Assembly: GCF_023006325.1 (NCBI RefSeq)
Contig: NZ_JAINDF010000007.1
Coordinates: 62,001-126,000 of the forward strand
Direction: 5' to 3'
DNA: 64,000 bases
Source: Kordiimonas marina
GTDB taxonomy: Bacteria > Pseudomonadota > Alphaproteobacteria > Sphingomonadales > Kordiimonadaceae
Below, piece after piece: positions 52,473-62,500 of this stretch (position 1 is the first letter of the stretch; each line of letters begins with the position of its first letter). Made by a program: the position numbers and the translations under genes. The notes beneath the pieces are model-generated. The model saw nothing but the letters and a program-made list of their open reading frames with translations. It made no database searches and was not told where the DNA came from.

Positions 52473-53597
52473 GTGCAGACCATCACAGACCTTTGGCATC
52501 CGACCGTGCTGCTGTTTCTGGCGACGTTGTTTCTGCCGGTTGCGCTTTTCAGCAAACGTCACAGCCTGCGGCGGATCGACCAGGGCTATAACGCCATTAT
52601 CCTCGGCAATGCCATCATCGCCGTGGCCGCTTTTCTCGATTATTTCGAAGAAATACCGGTCGGTCATGCCCTGGCTTTTCAACTGATCGGCAGCAAGTTC
52701 GACGGCATTGTCCTTCCCTACCTTTATGCCCCCGGCGTCATGCTGACCGCGTACGGTATCTATAAATGGCTGCCCGCCGTCCATCAGGTGAGCCATGAGA
52801 TCGAGCGTCGCAAAACCGCCGAAGCCGAGTTGCGCACCCTGCTTGAAGAAGTCAACCTGCTCGCCCGCCAGGCCGAGGAAGCGAACCGGTCGAAAAGCGA
52901 ATTTCTCGCCACCATGAGCCACGAACTGCGGACGCCGCTCAATGCCGTCATCGGCTTTACCGAAATGCTGCAGGCGGACATGTATACCGAGCCCGAAAAG
53001 CGAAATGAGTTCCTCGGCATTGTCGCGGACAGCGGCCGACACCTTCTGAATATCATCAATGACATTCTGGACCTGTCCCGGCTGGAAGCTGGCAAGATCG
53101 CCATCAATGCCGCACCGTTCCAATTGTGCCAACTGATGCAGGAGTGCGTTTCCTACACGGAACCGAGAATCCTGGAAAAGGGGCTCGGCATCGGGCTTGA
53201 CTGTGATGTCGACGGGATGGTCTCGGACCGCAGGCTTCTCAAACAGATTCTCCTCAACCTGCTCTCGAACGCGGTCAAATTCACACCGAACGGCGGACAT
53301 GTCGGTCTCACCGCCACGGGCACGGACAAAAATGTCGTCATCAAAGTCACCGACAGCGGCATCGGCATGACAGCGGAGGAAATCCGCCGCGCGATGGAAC
53401 CCTTCGTCCAGATCGACAATTCGCTCGCGCGCGCCCATGAAGGCACCGGGCTTGGTCTGCCGCTGGTTGAACGCTTCACCACGCTTCTGGAAGGCCGGAT
53501 GGAAATCTTTTCCGAAAAAGGTCAGGGCACGACCATCACCCTGACCATCCCGCGCACAGTCAGCACAGAAGCAGAAACACCCGGCGCCCTGATCTGA
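52473..53597 (+). CDS. Membrane-bound histidine kinase
   Basis: A 374-residue sensor kinase from a GTG start (GGGG-purine site ahead). Three or so hydrophobic helices lie in residues 8-105, a short coiled coil with Glu/Lys/Ala at 108-140, then the HisKA dimerisation helix with Met-Ser-His-Glu-Leu-Arg-Thr-Pro-Leu near residue 147, and the HATPase domain (N-box Asn-Leu-Leu-Ser-Asn-Ala-Val-Lys near 265, Asp-Ser-Gly-Ile-Gly-Met near 298, Gly-Thr-Gly-Leu-Gly-Leu-Pro near 328). No response regulator is next to it, so an orphan kinase. Its signal is unknown. Confidence 0.92.
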   Translation: MQTITDLWHPTVLLFLATLFLPVALFSKRHSLRRIDQGYNAIILGNAIIAVAAFLDYFEEIPVGHALAFQLIGSKFDGIVLPYLYAPGVMLTAYGIYKWLPAVHQVSHEIERRKTAEAELRTLLEEVNLLARQAEEANRSKSEFLATMSHELRTPLNAVIGFTEMLQADMYTEPEKRNEFLGIVADSGRHLLNIINDILDLSRLEAGKIAINAAPFQLCQLMQECVSYTEPRILEKGLGIGLDCDVDGMVSDRRLLKQILLNLLSNAVKFTPNGGHVGLTATGTDKNVVIKVTDSGIGMTAEEIRRAMEPFVQIDNSLARAHEGTGLGLPLVERFTTLLEGRMEIFSEKGQGTTITLTIPRTVSTEAETPGALI

Positions 53598-53611
53598 GAG
53601 CCTTCTAGGGC

Positions 53612-54268
53612 TCAGAAATCCGGTGCAACCTCAAAGGTGAGGCGGGCCCCTGTCACCGGGTGGGTGAGAACAAGCTCGGTGGCATGAAGCTGCAGCCGGG
53701 GCGCCATCGCCACCTGCTCGGGCGTGGCATAAAGCGTATCGCCAAGAATGGGGTGTCCTAGGCTTTGCATATGGACCCTCAGCTGGTGCGACCGCCCGGT
53801 GATGGGATGGAGCGACACACGGGTGCGGTCACCCAGGCGGTCCAGCACCCGGTAGCGTGTCACCGCCTTCTTGCCGGTCTCATGGTCGACAATATGCTTG
53901 GGCCGGTTGGGCCAGTCGACAATCAGCGGCAGGTCGATCTCACCCTCGTCCGTCTCGAGGTCACCGCCGACCACAGCGATATAGGTCTTCTCGGTCTGGC
54001 GTTCCTCGAACTGGCGGCTGATATGGCGGTGCGCCTCCATATTAAGCGCCATCACCATGATGCCGGAGGTCTCCATATCCAGCCGGTGAACGACCGTCGC
54101 GGTGCGGTGGTCCTTCTGCGTACGCCAGGCCAGGCTGTCCCGTTTCGCGCGCCCCCGCCCCGGCACGGACAACAGGCCGCTCGGCTTATTGAGCACGATC
54201 AGGTCATCGTCCTTATAGACGATATCCAGGAACGGCTCCTTGGGCGGATTATAGACAAGCTCGGTCAT
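53612..54268 (-). CDS. RluA-family RNA pseudouridine synthase
   Basis: A 218-residue enzyme. The catalytic stretch Val-His-Arg-Leu-Asp-Met-Glu-Thr-Ser-Gly is near residue 66 with the catalytic Asp; Leu-Asn-Lys-Pro-Ser-Gly-Leu-Leu-Ser-Val-Pro near 27 and His-Gln-Leu-Arg-Val-His near 174 confirm the family. It isomerises uridines in 23S rRNA or tRNA (RluA-type targets uncertain). Start at 54268 is chosen by the domain; an upstream frame adds 23 codons. It has no N-terminal S4 domain, in line with RluA rather than RluC/D. Convergent with the kinase gene. Confidence 0.88.
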   Translation of the reverse strand: MTELVYNPPKEPFLDIVYKDDDLIVLNKPSGLLSVPGRGRAKRDSLAWRTQKDHRTATVVHRLDMETSGIMVMALNMEAHRHISRQFEERQTEKTYIAVVGGDLETDEGEIDLPLIVDWPNRPKHIVDHETGKKAVTRYRVLDRLGDRTRVSLHPITGRSHQLRVHMQSLGHPILGDTLYATPEQVAMAPRLQLHATELVLTHPVTGARLTFEVAPDF

Positions 54269-54416
54269 CGGCGGCGCGTCGCTTTCCTTATAAGACAGAT
54301 GCTGCGCACATATCGGCGTTCGGCGCGCCAATGTCAAATGTCCTGCGCCGATTGCGCCCAGGGTAAAGTGTGATAGGGTGCGCGCGCATTCGCTTCATTC
54401 CTTCAAGGATAGTTCC

Positions 54417-55661
54417 ATGACCGACGCCAAATCCCCCTTCATTGCCATTATCGGCGCCGGTCCCGCAGGCCTGATGGCGGCAGAAGCGCTCGCCGAAGCG
54501 GGATACACGCCGGTCCTCTATGACGCCATGCCGACACCCGCCCGCAAATTCCTGATGGCGGGCAAGTCCGGGCTCAATATCACCCACAGGGAAGCACTGG
54601 AGCCGTTCCTCAGCCGCTATGGTGACGCGGAAGAAAAAATCGCGCCCGCCGTCCTCGCCTTCACCCCCAAAGCCATCCGCGACTGGGCCGCAGGGCTGGG
54701 CACCGAAACCTTCGTCGGCAGCTCGGGCCGGGTGTTCCCAACCGTCTTCAAGGCGTCCCCGCTTCTGCGCGCCTGGCTTAAGCGGCTGGACACGCTCGGC
54801 GTGACGCTGATGACCCGCCACCGCTTCACCGGCTGGGACACGGACGGCGCGCTTGTGTTCGAGACCCCGGAAGGCCGGAAGACCGTGAAGGCCGACGCCA
54901 CGCTGCTCGCGCTCGGCGGTGCCAGCTGGCCGCGCCTCGGCGCCGACGGCAGCTGGACCGAAGCGCTGGCGGCAAAAGGCGTCGACATCGCCCCCTTCCG
55001 GCCCGCCAATTGCGGCTTTGATGTCGCCTGGTCCGCATATTTCAAGGATCATTTCGAAGGCGAACCGGTTAAGGGCGCGGTGCTCCACGCCGGGGAACAC
55101 AGCCTGAAGGGCGACTTTGTCATCACCCGGAACGGCATTGAAGGCAGCGCGGTTTATGCGCTTTCCGCCCCCCTGCGCGACCGGATCGAAGCCGACGGCC
55201 AGGCGGTCCTCACGCTTGACCTCCTGCCCGACCGCTCAGCCGAAATGCTGACCACGCAGCTGTTGAAGCCGCGCGGCAAACGCTCGCTCGCCACGCACCT
55301 CAAGAAGGCCGTGCATATCAGCGGCGTGAAGGCCGGGCTGTTGCGCGAATGCCTGCCGAAGGATGTGATGACGGACCCGATCCGCCTGGCCGCCGCCCTC
55401 AAGGCTGTGCCGGTCACGCTGACCGCGCCGCGCCCGGTTGAGGAGGCGATCAGCATCGCGGGCGGCATCCGCTTCGATGCGCTCGACGATCATCTGATGC
55501 TGCAAGCCATGCCCGGCACCTTTGCCGCCGGGGAGATGGTCGACTGGGAAGCACCGACCGGCGGCTATCTCCTGACCGCCTGTCTCGCTGAAGGGCGGCA
55601 AGCCGCGCGCGGCATTCTCAAATGGTTGCAGAGCCAGCACAACAACGCGCCTACGCCATAA
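54417..55661 (+). CDS. HI0933-like/TIGR03862-type flavoprotein
   Basis: A 414-residue FAD protein. The dinucleotide motif Ile-Gly-Ala-Gly-Pro-Ala-Gly-Leu-Met-Ala-Ala-Glu is near 12, Ala-Gly-Lys-Ser-Gly-Leu-Asn-Ile-Thr-His near 46, and the HI0933-family Gly-Gly-Ala-Ser-Trp-Pro-Arg-Leu-Gly near 160 and Thr-Ala-Pro-Arg-Pro-Val-Glu-Glu-Ala near 340 follow. It is probably an NAD(P)H- or quinone-linked oxidoreductase with unknown substrate. Start at 54417 follows AAGGATAG; an upstream GTG frame is less likely. The gene stands alone, divergent from the pseudouridine synthase. Confidence 0.85.
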   Translation: MTDAKSPFIAIIGAGPAGLMAAEALAEAGYTPVLYDAMPTPARKFLMAGKSGLNITHREALEPFLSRYGDAEEKIAPAVLAFTPKAIRDWAAGLGTETFVGSSGRVFPTVFKASPLLRAWLKRLDTLGVTLMTRHRFTGWDTDGALVFETPEGRKTVKADATLLALGGASWPRLGADGSWTEALAAKGVDIAPFRPANCGFDVAWSAYFKDHFEGEPVKGAVLHAGEHSLKGDFVITRNGIEGSAVYALSAPLRDRIEADGQAVLTLDLLPDRSAEMLTTQLLKPRGKRSLATHLKKAVHISGVKAGLLRECLPKDVMTDPIRLAAALKAVPVTLTAPRPVEEAISIAGGIRFDALDDHLMLQAMPGTFAAGEMVDWEAPTGGYLLTACLAEGRQAARGILKWLQSQHNNAPTP

Positions 55662-55732
55662 AACCGCCATTGACGCCACGCACAAGAGGTTTAACAGTGA
55701 TCCCGGCAACAAGCAGCCGAGGGAGACCCGAT

Positions 55733-56629
55733 GTGAAATCCGTGACGCGATGGATATATGGCAGCTTGGTCAGTGCAGGTCTCAGTGCCGGCATGGCCAT
55801 GAGTGTTCAAGCCGACCCTGTAACCGAAGACCCGGCAACCATCGACCGCGCCAACCCGCCCGGCATGATCGAACTGACTGTGCCGTCCCACGGCGCCCAG
55901 ATGAACGGCCATCTCTATACCGCGAACGGCCCTGGCCCACACCCGACCGTGGTGATGCTGCACGGCTTTCCCGGCAATGAGAAAAACCTCGATCTCGCCC
56001 AGGCCCTCAGGCGCGCCGGGTTCAACACGCTCTATTTCCATTATCGCGGCGCCTGGGGCAGCGGCGGTAAATACAGCCTGCGCCATGTGCTTGAGGACGC
56101 GAACACGGCCGTCGCCTATGTCCGGGAAAAAGGCAAGGCCGGGCTCGACCGGATCGACCCCACCAGGATCAGCGTCGTCGGCCACAGCCTCGGCGGTTAT
56201 GCCGCGCTGATGACCGGCGCGACCGACAAAGCCATCACCTGCACGGTCGCCATTGCCCCGGGGGATATCGTGCCCCTGGTCGCCACCGTTAAAAGCAAGG
56301 ATGTGGTGGCAACGAATACCAACGAACCGGTGCCCGGGCTCGACGGCTATTCCTTCGGTGACCTGATCCGCGAAGCCCGGTCCGACACCGACTTTTTCGC
56401 GCTTGTCCCCAAAATGACCGGCTTCAAAGGGCGGCCGCTGATGATCATTTCCGGCGACAAGGACACTGTGGTACCCCTCAGCGTTCAGAAAGCCTCGGTG
56501 GATGCGGCAAAAGCCGCAGGCGCCAAGCCTTTCAAACGGCTTATCATGGATGCCGACCATGGTTTTTCCTGGCGCCGCATCGCCCTTGCCCGCGCTGTGG
56601 TGACCTGGATGGACGGCCATTGCCGCTGA
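55733..56629 (+). CDS. Secreted alpha/beta hydrolase
   Basis: A 298-residue hydrolase from GTG 55733, after GAGGGAGA. A signal peptide covers residues 1-27 (Leu-Ser-Ala-Gly-Met-Ala-Met-Ser-Val-Gln-Ala before Asp-Pro). The oxyanion-hole His-Gly-Phe-Pro-Gly-Asn is near residue 81, nucleophile elbow Gly-His-Ser-Leu-Gly-Gly near 150, Asp in Gly-Asp-Lys-Asp near 243 and His in Asp-His-Gly-Phe near 276. Similar to dipeptidyl/prolyl-type or acyl esterases; substrate unknown. The chorismate mutase gene follows 26 bases later. Confidence 0.85.
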   Translation: MKSVTRWIYGSLVSAGLSAGMAMSVQADPVTEDPATIDRANPPGMIELTVPSHGAQMNGHLYTANGPGPHPTVVMLHGFPGNEKNLDLAQALRRAGFNTLYFHYRGAWGSGGKYSLRHVLEDANTAVAYVREKGKAGLDRIDPTRISVVGHSLGGYAALMTGATDKAITCTVAIAPGDIVPLVATVKSKDVVATNTNEPVPGLDGYSFGDLIREARSDTDFFALVPKMTGFKGRPLMIISGDKDTVVPLSVQKASVDAAKAAGAKPFKRLIMDADHGFSWRRIALARAVVTWMDGHCR

Positions 56630-56655
56630 TTTAGTATTTTGTTTGGAACAAACCT

Positions 56656-57231
56656 ATGACATCGATGTTTGCCCGCCTGACCCGCTTCCTGAGCCACAGT
56701 CTGGCACTTATCCTTTTTGCCTCGATTGCCCACGCGGCCACCCCGGCAGCAACCAACGACCCGGTCGCCGCGCTGCGGGCTGTGATGGCCTCACGGCTGG
56801 CCCTGATGCCTGCCGTCGCCGCTTATAAGTGGAACCATCACCTACCGGTGGAGGACATGACCCGGGAATCCGACCTCCTCGACAAGATGATCGCCACCGC
56901 CGAGAAAAACGGTTTCGATCATGATTATGCCATCACCATGATCAGCGCGCAGATCGAAGCCGGTAAGGCGATCCAGGACCGGCTGATCGACGGCTGGCGC
57001 TTCAACCAGGCAGGCACGCTTGAGAACGAACGCGACCTGAAGGCCGACCTCAGGCCCAAGATTACCAAGCTGACCGAGAAGTTCCTCATGGCGGTGAAAG
57101 CCGCCCGCCCGGCGCTGGCTTCCTGCAAGGCGCAGGAAGAATTGCGCGACCCGCCTGACGGGTTGGAGGATGATATCATGGCCTGGCGCATCGCGGCCGA
57201 CGGCATTATCGACAGCACACCCTGCCGGTAA
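56656..57231 (+). CDS. Secreted chorismate mutase, AroQ gamma type
   Basis: A 191-residue periplasmic chorismate mutase of the AroQ-gamma class. A signal peptide covers residues 1-27 (Ile-Ala-His-Ala before Ala-Thr). Catalytic-type residues: Ser-Arg-Leu-Ala-Leu-Met near 45, Tyr-Lys-Trp-Asn near 56, Glu-Asp-Met-Thr-Arg-Glu near 66 and Gln-Ile-Glu-Ala-Gly-Lys near 96, where Arg, Lys, Glu and Gln bind chorismate in the family. It converts chorismate to prephenate outside the cytosol, an odd place for a biosynthetic step. It ends at a strong terminator and may be cotranscribed with the hydrolase. Confidence 0.85.
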   Translation: MTSMFARLTRFLSHSLALILFASIAHAATPAATNDPVAALRAVMASRLALMPAVAAYKWNHHLPVEDMTRESDLLDKMIATAEKNGFDHDYAITMISAQIEAGKAIQDRLIDGWRFNQAGTLENERDLKADLRPKITKLTEKFLMAVKAARPALASCKAQEELRDPPDGLEDDIMAWRIAADGIIDSTPCR

Positions 57232-57244
57232 ATACAGGATACAG

Positions 57245-57269
57245 AAAAGGGGCCCGATGGCCCCTTTTT
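57245..57269. terminator. Bidirectional intrinsic terminator
   Basis: AAAAGGGGCC-cgat-GGCCCCTTTT is a perfect 10-bp stem with U-runs on both strands, between the chorismate mutase gene and the convergent M24 peptidase gene. Confidence 0.92.
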
Positions 57270-57289
57270 CATGTCTCCCTCAGATGACT

Positions 57290-58507
57290 TCAGGCCTCAT
57301 AGCCGAACGGGTCGTCGATGCTGTGGCTCGGCTCTGTGAACCATTTGGGGCCCTTGTCGGTCATGTAGAAATGATCCTCCAGCCGCACGCCGAATTCACC
57401 ATAGATGCAGATCATCGGCTCGTTCGAGAAACACATGCCGGCCGCAAGCGGCGTGTCGACGCTTTTCACCAGATAGGGCCATTCATGGATATCGAGGCCG
57501 ATGCCGTGCCCGGTGCGGTGCGGCAGGCCCGGAACGGCATAGCCGGGGCCGTAGCCTTCGCTTTCCAGATAGCTGCGCGCGGCGATATCGACATCGCCAC
57601 AGCGTCTGCCCACGGCCGCGGCCTCAAACGCGGCCGCCTGCGCCGCTTTCTCATGGTTCCACACAGCGCGCTGCCGGGCGGACGGCGTGCCGTAAACATA
57701 GGTGCGGGTGATATCGGAGTTATAGCCCTGAAGCTGGCACCCGGTGTCGATGAGCACCATGTCGCCGTCCTGCAGGAGCTGGGGATTCTTCACCCCGTGC
57801 GGATAGGCCGTGGCCTCGCCGAACAGCACGATACAGAAATAGGAGCCGCCGGGCGCCCCGACAGCCTTGTGGGCTTCATGAATGAAGGCTGTGACTTCGG
57901 TGGTGCTGATACCGATCCGGAGGATACGCGCCGCCGCTTTATGGACCTCAAGCGTCATATCCTTGGCGCGCTGCATCAGCGCCAGTTCAGCGGCTGACTT
58001 GACCATGCGGCAGCCTGCGGTGACCGGCGTCGCGCTTGAAAAGCGAACGCCGGGGTTCGCGGTGGCGAGGCCGCCTGTCAGGAAATAGGGCGAGGCTTCA
58101 TCAAGCCCGACACGGCCGTCCGTGATGCCCATGGCCTTCATCATGTCGCCGAACAGGGCATAGGGGTTTTCATGTTCCTGCCAGCCGTGAACCTCGCCTT
58201 CGATCAGCCAATAATCCTTGAGCGTGCTGATCTCGAACGCCGGGGCGATATAATGGACGGCACCTTCCGCGGGGATGACCGCGCCGACCATGCGCTCACT
58301 GGCGTGCCAGCGGGTACCGGTGAAATAATAGAGGTTGGTGCCGGCATTGACATAGATAGCCGACAGGCCCTCGGCGCGCATCAGGGCCTGCGCCTTTCTG
58401 ATCCGGGCCTCAAACTCCACGCGGCCGATCGGCGCGATATCGCCGGTCATATCCTTGAGTGCCGCCAGTTCATGCTCCGGCGTGGAGCCGCCTACGCCAA
58501 TGGTCAT
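57290..58507 (-). CDS. M24 family Xaa-Pro-type metallopeptidase
   Basis: A 405-residue protein of the creatinase/prolidase type. An N-terminal creatinase-like domain (about 25-165) precedes the pita-bread domain with metal ligands Asp in Val-Leu-Ile-Asp-Thr-Gly near 252, Asp in Asn-Ser-Asp-Ile-Thr near 264, His in Gly-His-Gly-Ile-Gly-Leu near 336, Glu in Asn-Glu-Pro near 364 and Glu in Leu-Glu-Asp-His near 380. It cleaves X-Pro dipeptides or a similar bond in the cytosol. It is convergent with the chorismate mutase gene and has a 152-base gap to the next minus gene. Confidence 0.9.
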   Translation of the reverse strand: MTIGVGGSTPEHELAALKDMTGDIAPIGRVEFEARIRKAQALMRAEGLSAIYVNAGTNLYYFTGTRWHASERMVGAVIPAEGAVHYIAPAFEISTLKDYWLIEGEVHGWQEHENPYALFGDMMKAMGITDGRVGLDEASPYFLTGGLATANPGVRFSSATPVTAGCRMVKSAAELALMQRAKDMTLEVHKAAARILRIGISTTEVTAFIHEAHKAVGAPGGSYFCIVLFGEATAYPHGVKNPQLLQDGDMVLIDTGCQLQGYNSDITRTYVYGTPSARQRAVWNHEKAAQAAAFEAAAVGRRCGDVDIAARSYLESEGYGPGYAVPGLPHRTGHGIGLDIHEWPYLVKSVDTPLAAGMCFSNEPMICIYGEFGVRLEDHFYMTDKGPKWFTEPSHSIDDPFGYEA

Positions 58508-58659
58508 CTTGTGCCTCGTCCATTACTCAAATCAGGGTGTGCGGGGAGCCTATCACGCCCCGAACAGGGGACAAGGGTGTTGTGCGTAAGGACACAAAGA
58601 AGGTAGGCGGCCAAACCCTGCGGCCCCATGGAAACAGTTCTTGAGGCATAAGGCCCCGG

Positions 58660-58956
58660 TCAGTTGGAGGGCGCTTGATCCTCACCGCTCTCGAGCGGGA
58701 TTTCGATCTCGGTTTCACCGGCTTCCAGCATATAGACGGTGGCGATCATCGCCAGCTTGCCCATGTCTTCGGTGATGTTGCCGACATCGCGGGCGTGCAT
58801 ATAGCCGCTGAGGAGCGACGCCGCCTGGGCGTGGGTCATTTTCACTTCGGCGAGGATGGCGGCCACAACCGGATAGTCCGCCTCCGGCACGTCGAACGTG
58901 CCATGGAGAAAGCGTTCGCCATCCTTGAGAACCGTCACACTGAGCTGATGAGCCAT
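58660..58956 (-). CDS. Small hypothetical protein, 98 aa
   Basis: A 98-residue, acidic, helical protein with a beta-type start (Met-Ala-His-Gln-Leu-Ser-Val-Thr-Val-Leu-Lys-Asp-Gly-Glu-Arg-Phe). The start at 58956 follows AAGGGGG; the frame before it (24 codons) adds nothing family-like. Tandem motifs such as Met-Leu-Glu-Ala-Gly-Glu-Thr-Glu-Ile near 80 are not known to me. I do not recognise the family. It stands alone between the peptidase and the TonB-like gene. Confidence 0.6.
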   Translation of the reverse strand: MAHQLSVTVLKDGERFLHGTFDVPEADYPVVAAILAEVKMTHAQAASLLSGYMHARDVGNITEDMGKLAMIATVYMLEAGETEIEIPLESGEDQAPSN

Positions 58957-59125
58957 GAGGCCCCCTTCCGTCATACTGAATACCGGCTTTTCCGACAGGC
59001 GCCCCCCTTTGTCAAGGCAAGCGCCCATTTAAGGATTCTTAAGGCTTTTTCACCATACTCGCAGGCTTGTTATTTGCCGATAATCGCGCACACGCTTTAT
59101 AAAATGCTGTCCTGATGCGCATGGT

Positions 59126-59497
59126 ATGGTGACCTTCATGAGAAAATTTCTGCTCCCCTTGTTGTTTGCCCCCCTCGCCGTTGGCGTTGTCAGCCTTTCT
59201 GTCGCCCATGCCGATGCCATGTCGGACTGGACCAAGGCGGTTTCCAAACTTGTTGCCGCCAAGCAGGGCTATCCGCGCGCGGCCATCGCCCGCCAGCTTG
59301 AAGGCCGGGCCAAGGTACGGCTGACCGTCGCCGCCGACGGTACCATCAGCAATTATGAGATTATCGAACCCACGGGTAAGGGGCCGCTCGATCATGCGAT
59401 CCCGAAACTGATCGGCCGCATCAACCCGCTGCCGAAACTGCCGGGCGGCAAGGCCGAGATGACCTTTATCCTGCCGCTGGCCTGGAGCCTGGATTAA
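59126..59497 (+). CDS. Periplasmic TonB C-terminal-domain protein
   Basis: A 123-residue protein with a signal peptide (Met-Arg-Lys-Phe-Leu-Leu-Pro near residue 5; Ala-His-Ala near 29) and a TonB/TolA-like C-terminal domain: Pro-Arg-Ala-Ala-Ile-Ala-Arg-Gln-Leu-Glu-Gly-Arg-Ala-Lys-Val-Arg-Leu-Thr near 50, then Asp-Gly-Thr-Ile near 71. It lacks a membrane anchor and the long Pro-rich spacer of real TonB, so it may only borrow the fold. It is convergent with the TonB-dependent receptor gene at 59522. Start uncertain between ATG 59126 and 59138. Confidence 0.75.
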   Translation: MVTFMRKFLLPLLFAPLAVGVVSLSVAHADAMSDWTKAVSKLVAAKQGYPRAAIARQLEGRAKVRLTVAADGTISNYEIIEPTGKGPLDHAIPKLIGRINPLPKLPGGKAEMTFILPLAWSLD

Positions 59498-59521
59498 CCC
59501 AGCGCCTTTAGCGGGCTTTCC

Positions 59522-62500
59522 TCAGAAATCGAAAATCAGGCCGGCGTAGAAGCGGCGGCCCAGCACATCGAAATATTCCGGCATGGTATCGGCGACCGAG
59601 CCGTAGAAAATGCGCGGCGCCTTGCGGTCGAACAGGTTGCGGACCCCGGCATAAAGCGTCGCCCCGTCCCGGATCTCCCAGCGCGCCGACACATCATGGT
59701 ACCAGATGGCCGGGATTTGAGCGTCCTTCAGGTCCTTGAACTGGTTGCTGCTGACCGACGCCCCGCGGTAGCGGATATCCCAATCCAGCGTCACATCCCC
59801 GCGCGTGAAACTGCTGCTGACCTGGAACCTGTTGCGCGGATATTTGGCTTCGCCGAGCGCGTCATAGACGGCCCCATCCGCGCTATACTGGAAATCCACC
59901 TGGGCGTTGCGCGTATAGCGGCCGGTCAGGGTGAAATAATCGAGGGGGAAATGGCGGGCGATGCTGCGGAAATCGAGCGAATATTGCAGGTCGACATCGA
60001 CCCCCTCAATGGCGAAACGCCCGGAGTTGATCAGGCTGCTGGACACCGTCGTCAGTTCCCCCGTCCCCGAATCCCGCTGGATATAGGGCTCCCCCGTCGC
60101 CGGGTTGTTGCCGCAGTAGGGGTCCGAAAGACCGGCGCTGCCATAACAGCTGTTCAGGATCGTGCTTTCGCCCAGGTTGACGATGAAATTCTTCACCCGG
60201 ATGCGGAAGGCATCGACCGAGAACCGCAAGGCCCCCGGGAAGTTCCGCCAGAACTGGCCGGTATCGACCGTGAAGCCGACCGTCAGGTTGGAAGCGTCTT
60301 CCGCTTTCAAATCCGGGTTGCCATAGCGCTGGACCCCAACACCAACCGCCCTTTCAACAACCCCGTCCGGGACGCCGAGCGGGCCGTCGCTCGCGCAATT
60401 TGCCGCCACCACATCGGACGCCGGGTTGGTGCAAGGGTCGGTAACCGGATAATAGGAGTTCGGCCCGCCGGCATAGAGCTCGGCGATATCCGGGGCGCGC
60501 TTGCCCTTCTGGTAGGAGGCCCGGAACATGACACCGGGCGTCGGTTCCCAATAGCTGCTGACATGCCAGATGGAGGTGGCCCCCACCGAGGAATAGTCCG
60601 ACAGCCGCACGCCTGAGGATACGGTCAGTTCCTTCGCGAAGCGCACATCCTTCAGGATCGGCAGCGTGATATCGGTGAAGGCCTCCACAACGTGGAACTT
60701 GCCGTTCGAGCCTGGGAAGGTGAATGTCCCGGCCACCGGCCGTTTTATCAGCCCAGGGTCAGGCGTATCCGCCAGGCTTTCGCTGCGATATTCCAGCCCG
60801 ACAGACACCGTGGAATCCCCCAAGGGGCCAAGCGTGAAAGGCCCCGATGCCACTGCGGACAATATATGCTCATCGGTATGGATCGACCGCTCGGCATCCT
60901 GCGCCCGGTAAAAGGCCGCCTGTTGCGGCGTGATCTTGTTCTCCCCGAACGGATTGATCAGACTGCACAGCGGAAAACTGGCACAGAGCGCCGGGTCCAG
61001 CGCGATCTTGTAATTCGCCAGATCCATCAGGCCGTCCCGCACTTCATGGACAGAATTCCGGCCATATTGATAGTAAGCGTCATAGCTCCAGTTGCCGGAG
61101 AAGGAGCCCTGAAGCCCCATCATCACCCGGTAGCTGCGCCGCTGGATATGCGTGCGCCTGGGGCCAAGTTCAACCGCCCGGCGTTCGACAAGAACCCCCG
61201 AAGCATCGGTGATGTTGTTATCGGCCAGATACTGCCGGATGACATCGGGCACGAAGGGGTTATCGAGCGGGACGGACACGAAGCCGCTTTGGTTCACCAG
61301 CCCGGTCCCGATCGTGAACGGCAGCGGCGCAAGCTGCGAAACAATCTCGGTATCGGCGAAGGATGTTTCCAGGATGAGCCGCCGGTCCGGCGTTATCTCA
61401 TATTTGACGCTGAGGGTGCCGAAGATCCGGTCGATCGGCGTGACCAGCGTCGAATCCTTGGCATATTGGTAGCGTTGTTGCTTGTGCCCCGTATAGGGCT
61501 CCAGGCCGTGGCCGTCCTTGGTGAAATAGAAAAAATTTCCGGCATCGATGAGCGAGCCGTCGGCCCGGACAAAAGCGTCAAACCCACCCCGCGGCACCAC
61601 GTTGCTGCGGGCGAAACCGCGGGTGAAGACGCCCTGGCCGTAAGGCTGCGGCACACCATTGAGGGCATAGCCGCTGGGGTCGGAGGTGACCTGCCGGTCG
61701 CTGAGGAACAGCCCGCCCTGACGGTCGATCGACATGCTCGCCATCACGTTGCCGCGGCCGCCGGCGAATTCGGTGCCATAGGTCAGCGTGCCCAGAAATT
61801 CGTTATGGTCACCCCGATCCGTCAGCCCGCCCTGCATCGAGATGCTGGTGCCGTCATACTTGTCGCGCATGACGAAATTGATGACACCGGCGAGCGCATC
61901 GCCGCCGTAGGAGGTGGCCGCCCCGCCCGTCAGCACTTCGACCCGGTCGATAAGCGACGCCGACACGGTGTTGAGGTCGACGCCATAAAGCGACAGGCTG
62001 CCACCGAAGGACGGCGTGTAGCGGCGGCCATTCACCAGCACCAGCGTCCGCTGGGTACCGAGACCGCGCAGGTCCGCAAGGTTGAAGCCCGCAGGCGTAC
62101 CATAAAAGGCGGTGTTGGACGCCGTGATATCCGACAGCACAGACGGCATCTGAAACAGTTCATCAGCCACATTGACCGTGCCGCTGAAATGCAGCTTCTG
62201 GCCGTCGAGCGACGTGCTGGGGATGAATTTGGAATAAGGCGGGTTGGCTGTCCGGGTCGCCACGATCAGAAGCTCGTCGATCGGCGCGCCGACATCGGCG
62301 GTATAGGCGGGCGGGGCATCCGTCCCCGGCGCCGCATCGGCATCAGCGGTTTCAACCGTATCGGTTTTGGGTGCGGGCACGATGGTCAGGATGTTGCCGC
62401 CGACGTCCCTGATCCTGAGGCCGGTGCCAGCCAGAAGCCGTTCCAGCACTTCATGGACCGGATAGACGCCCTTGATTTCGGGCGCCGTACGGCCCGCCAC

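Noticed and set aside
51375-53438. Open frame of 687 codons on the minus strand over the decarboxylase and kinase genes
   Set aside because: It is antisense to two genes with clear motifs, has a composition rich in His, Arg, Gly and Asp typical of shadow frames, and shows no domain.
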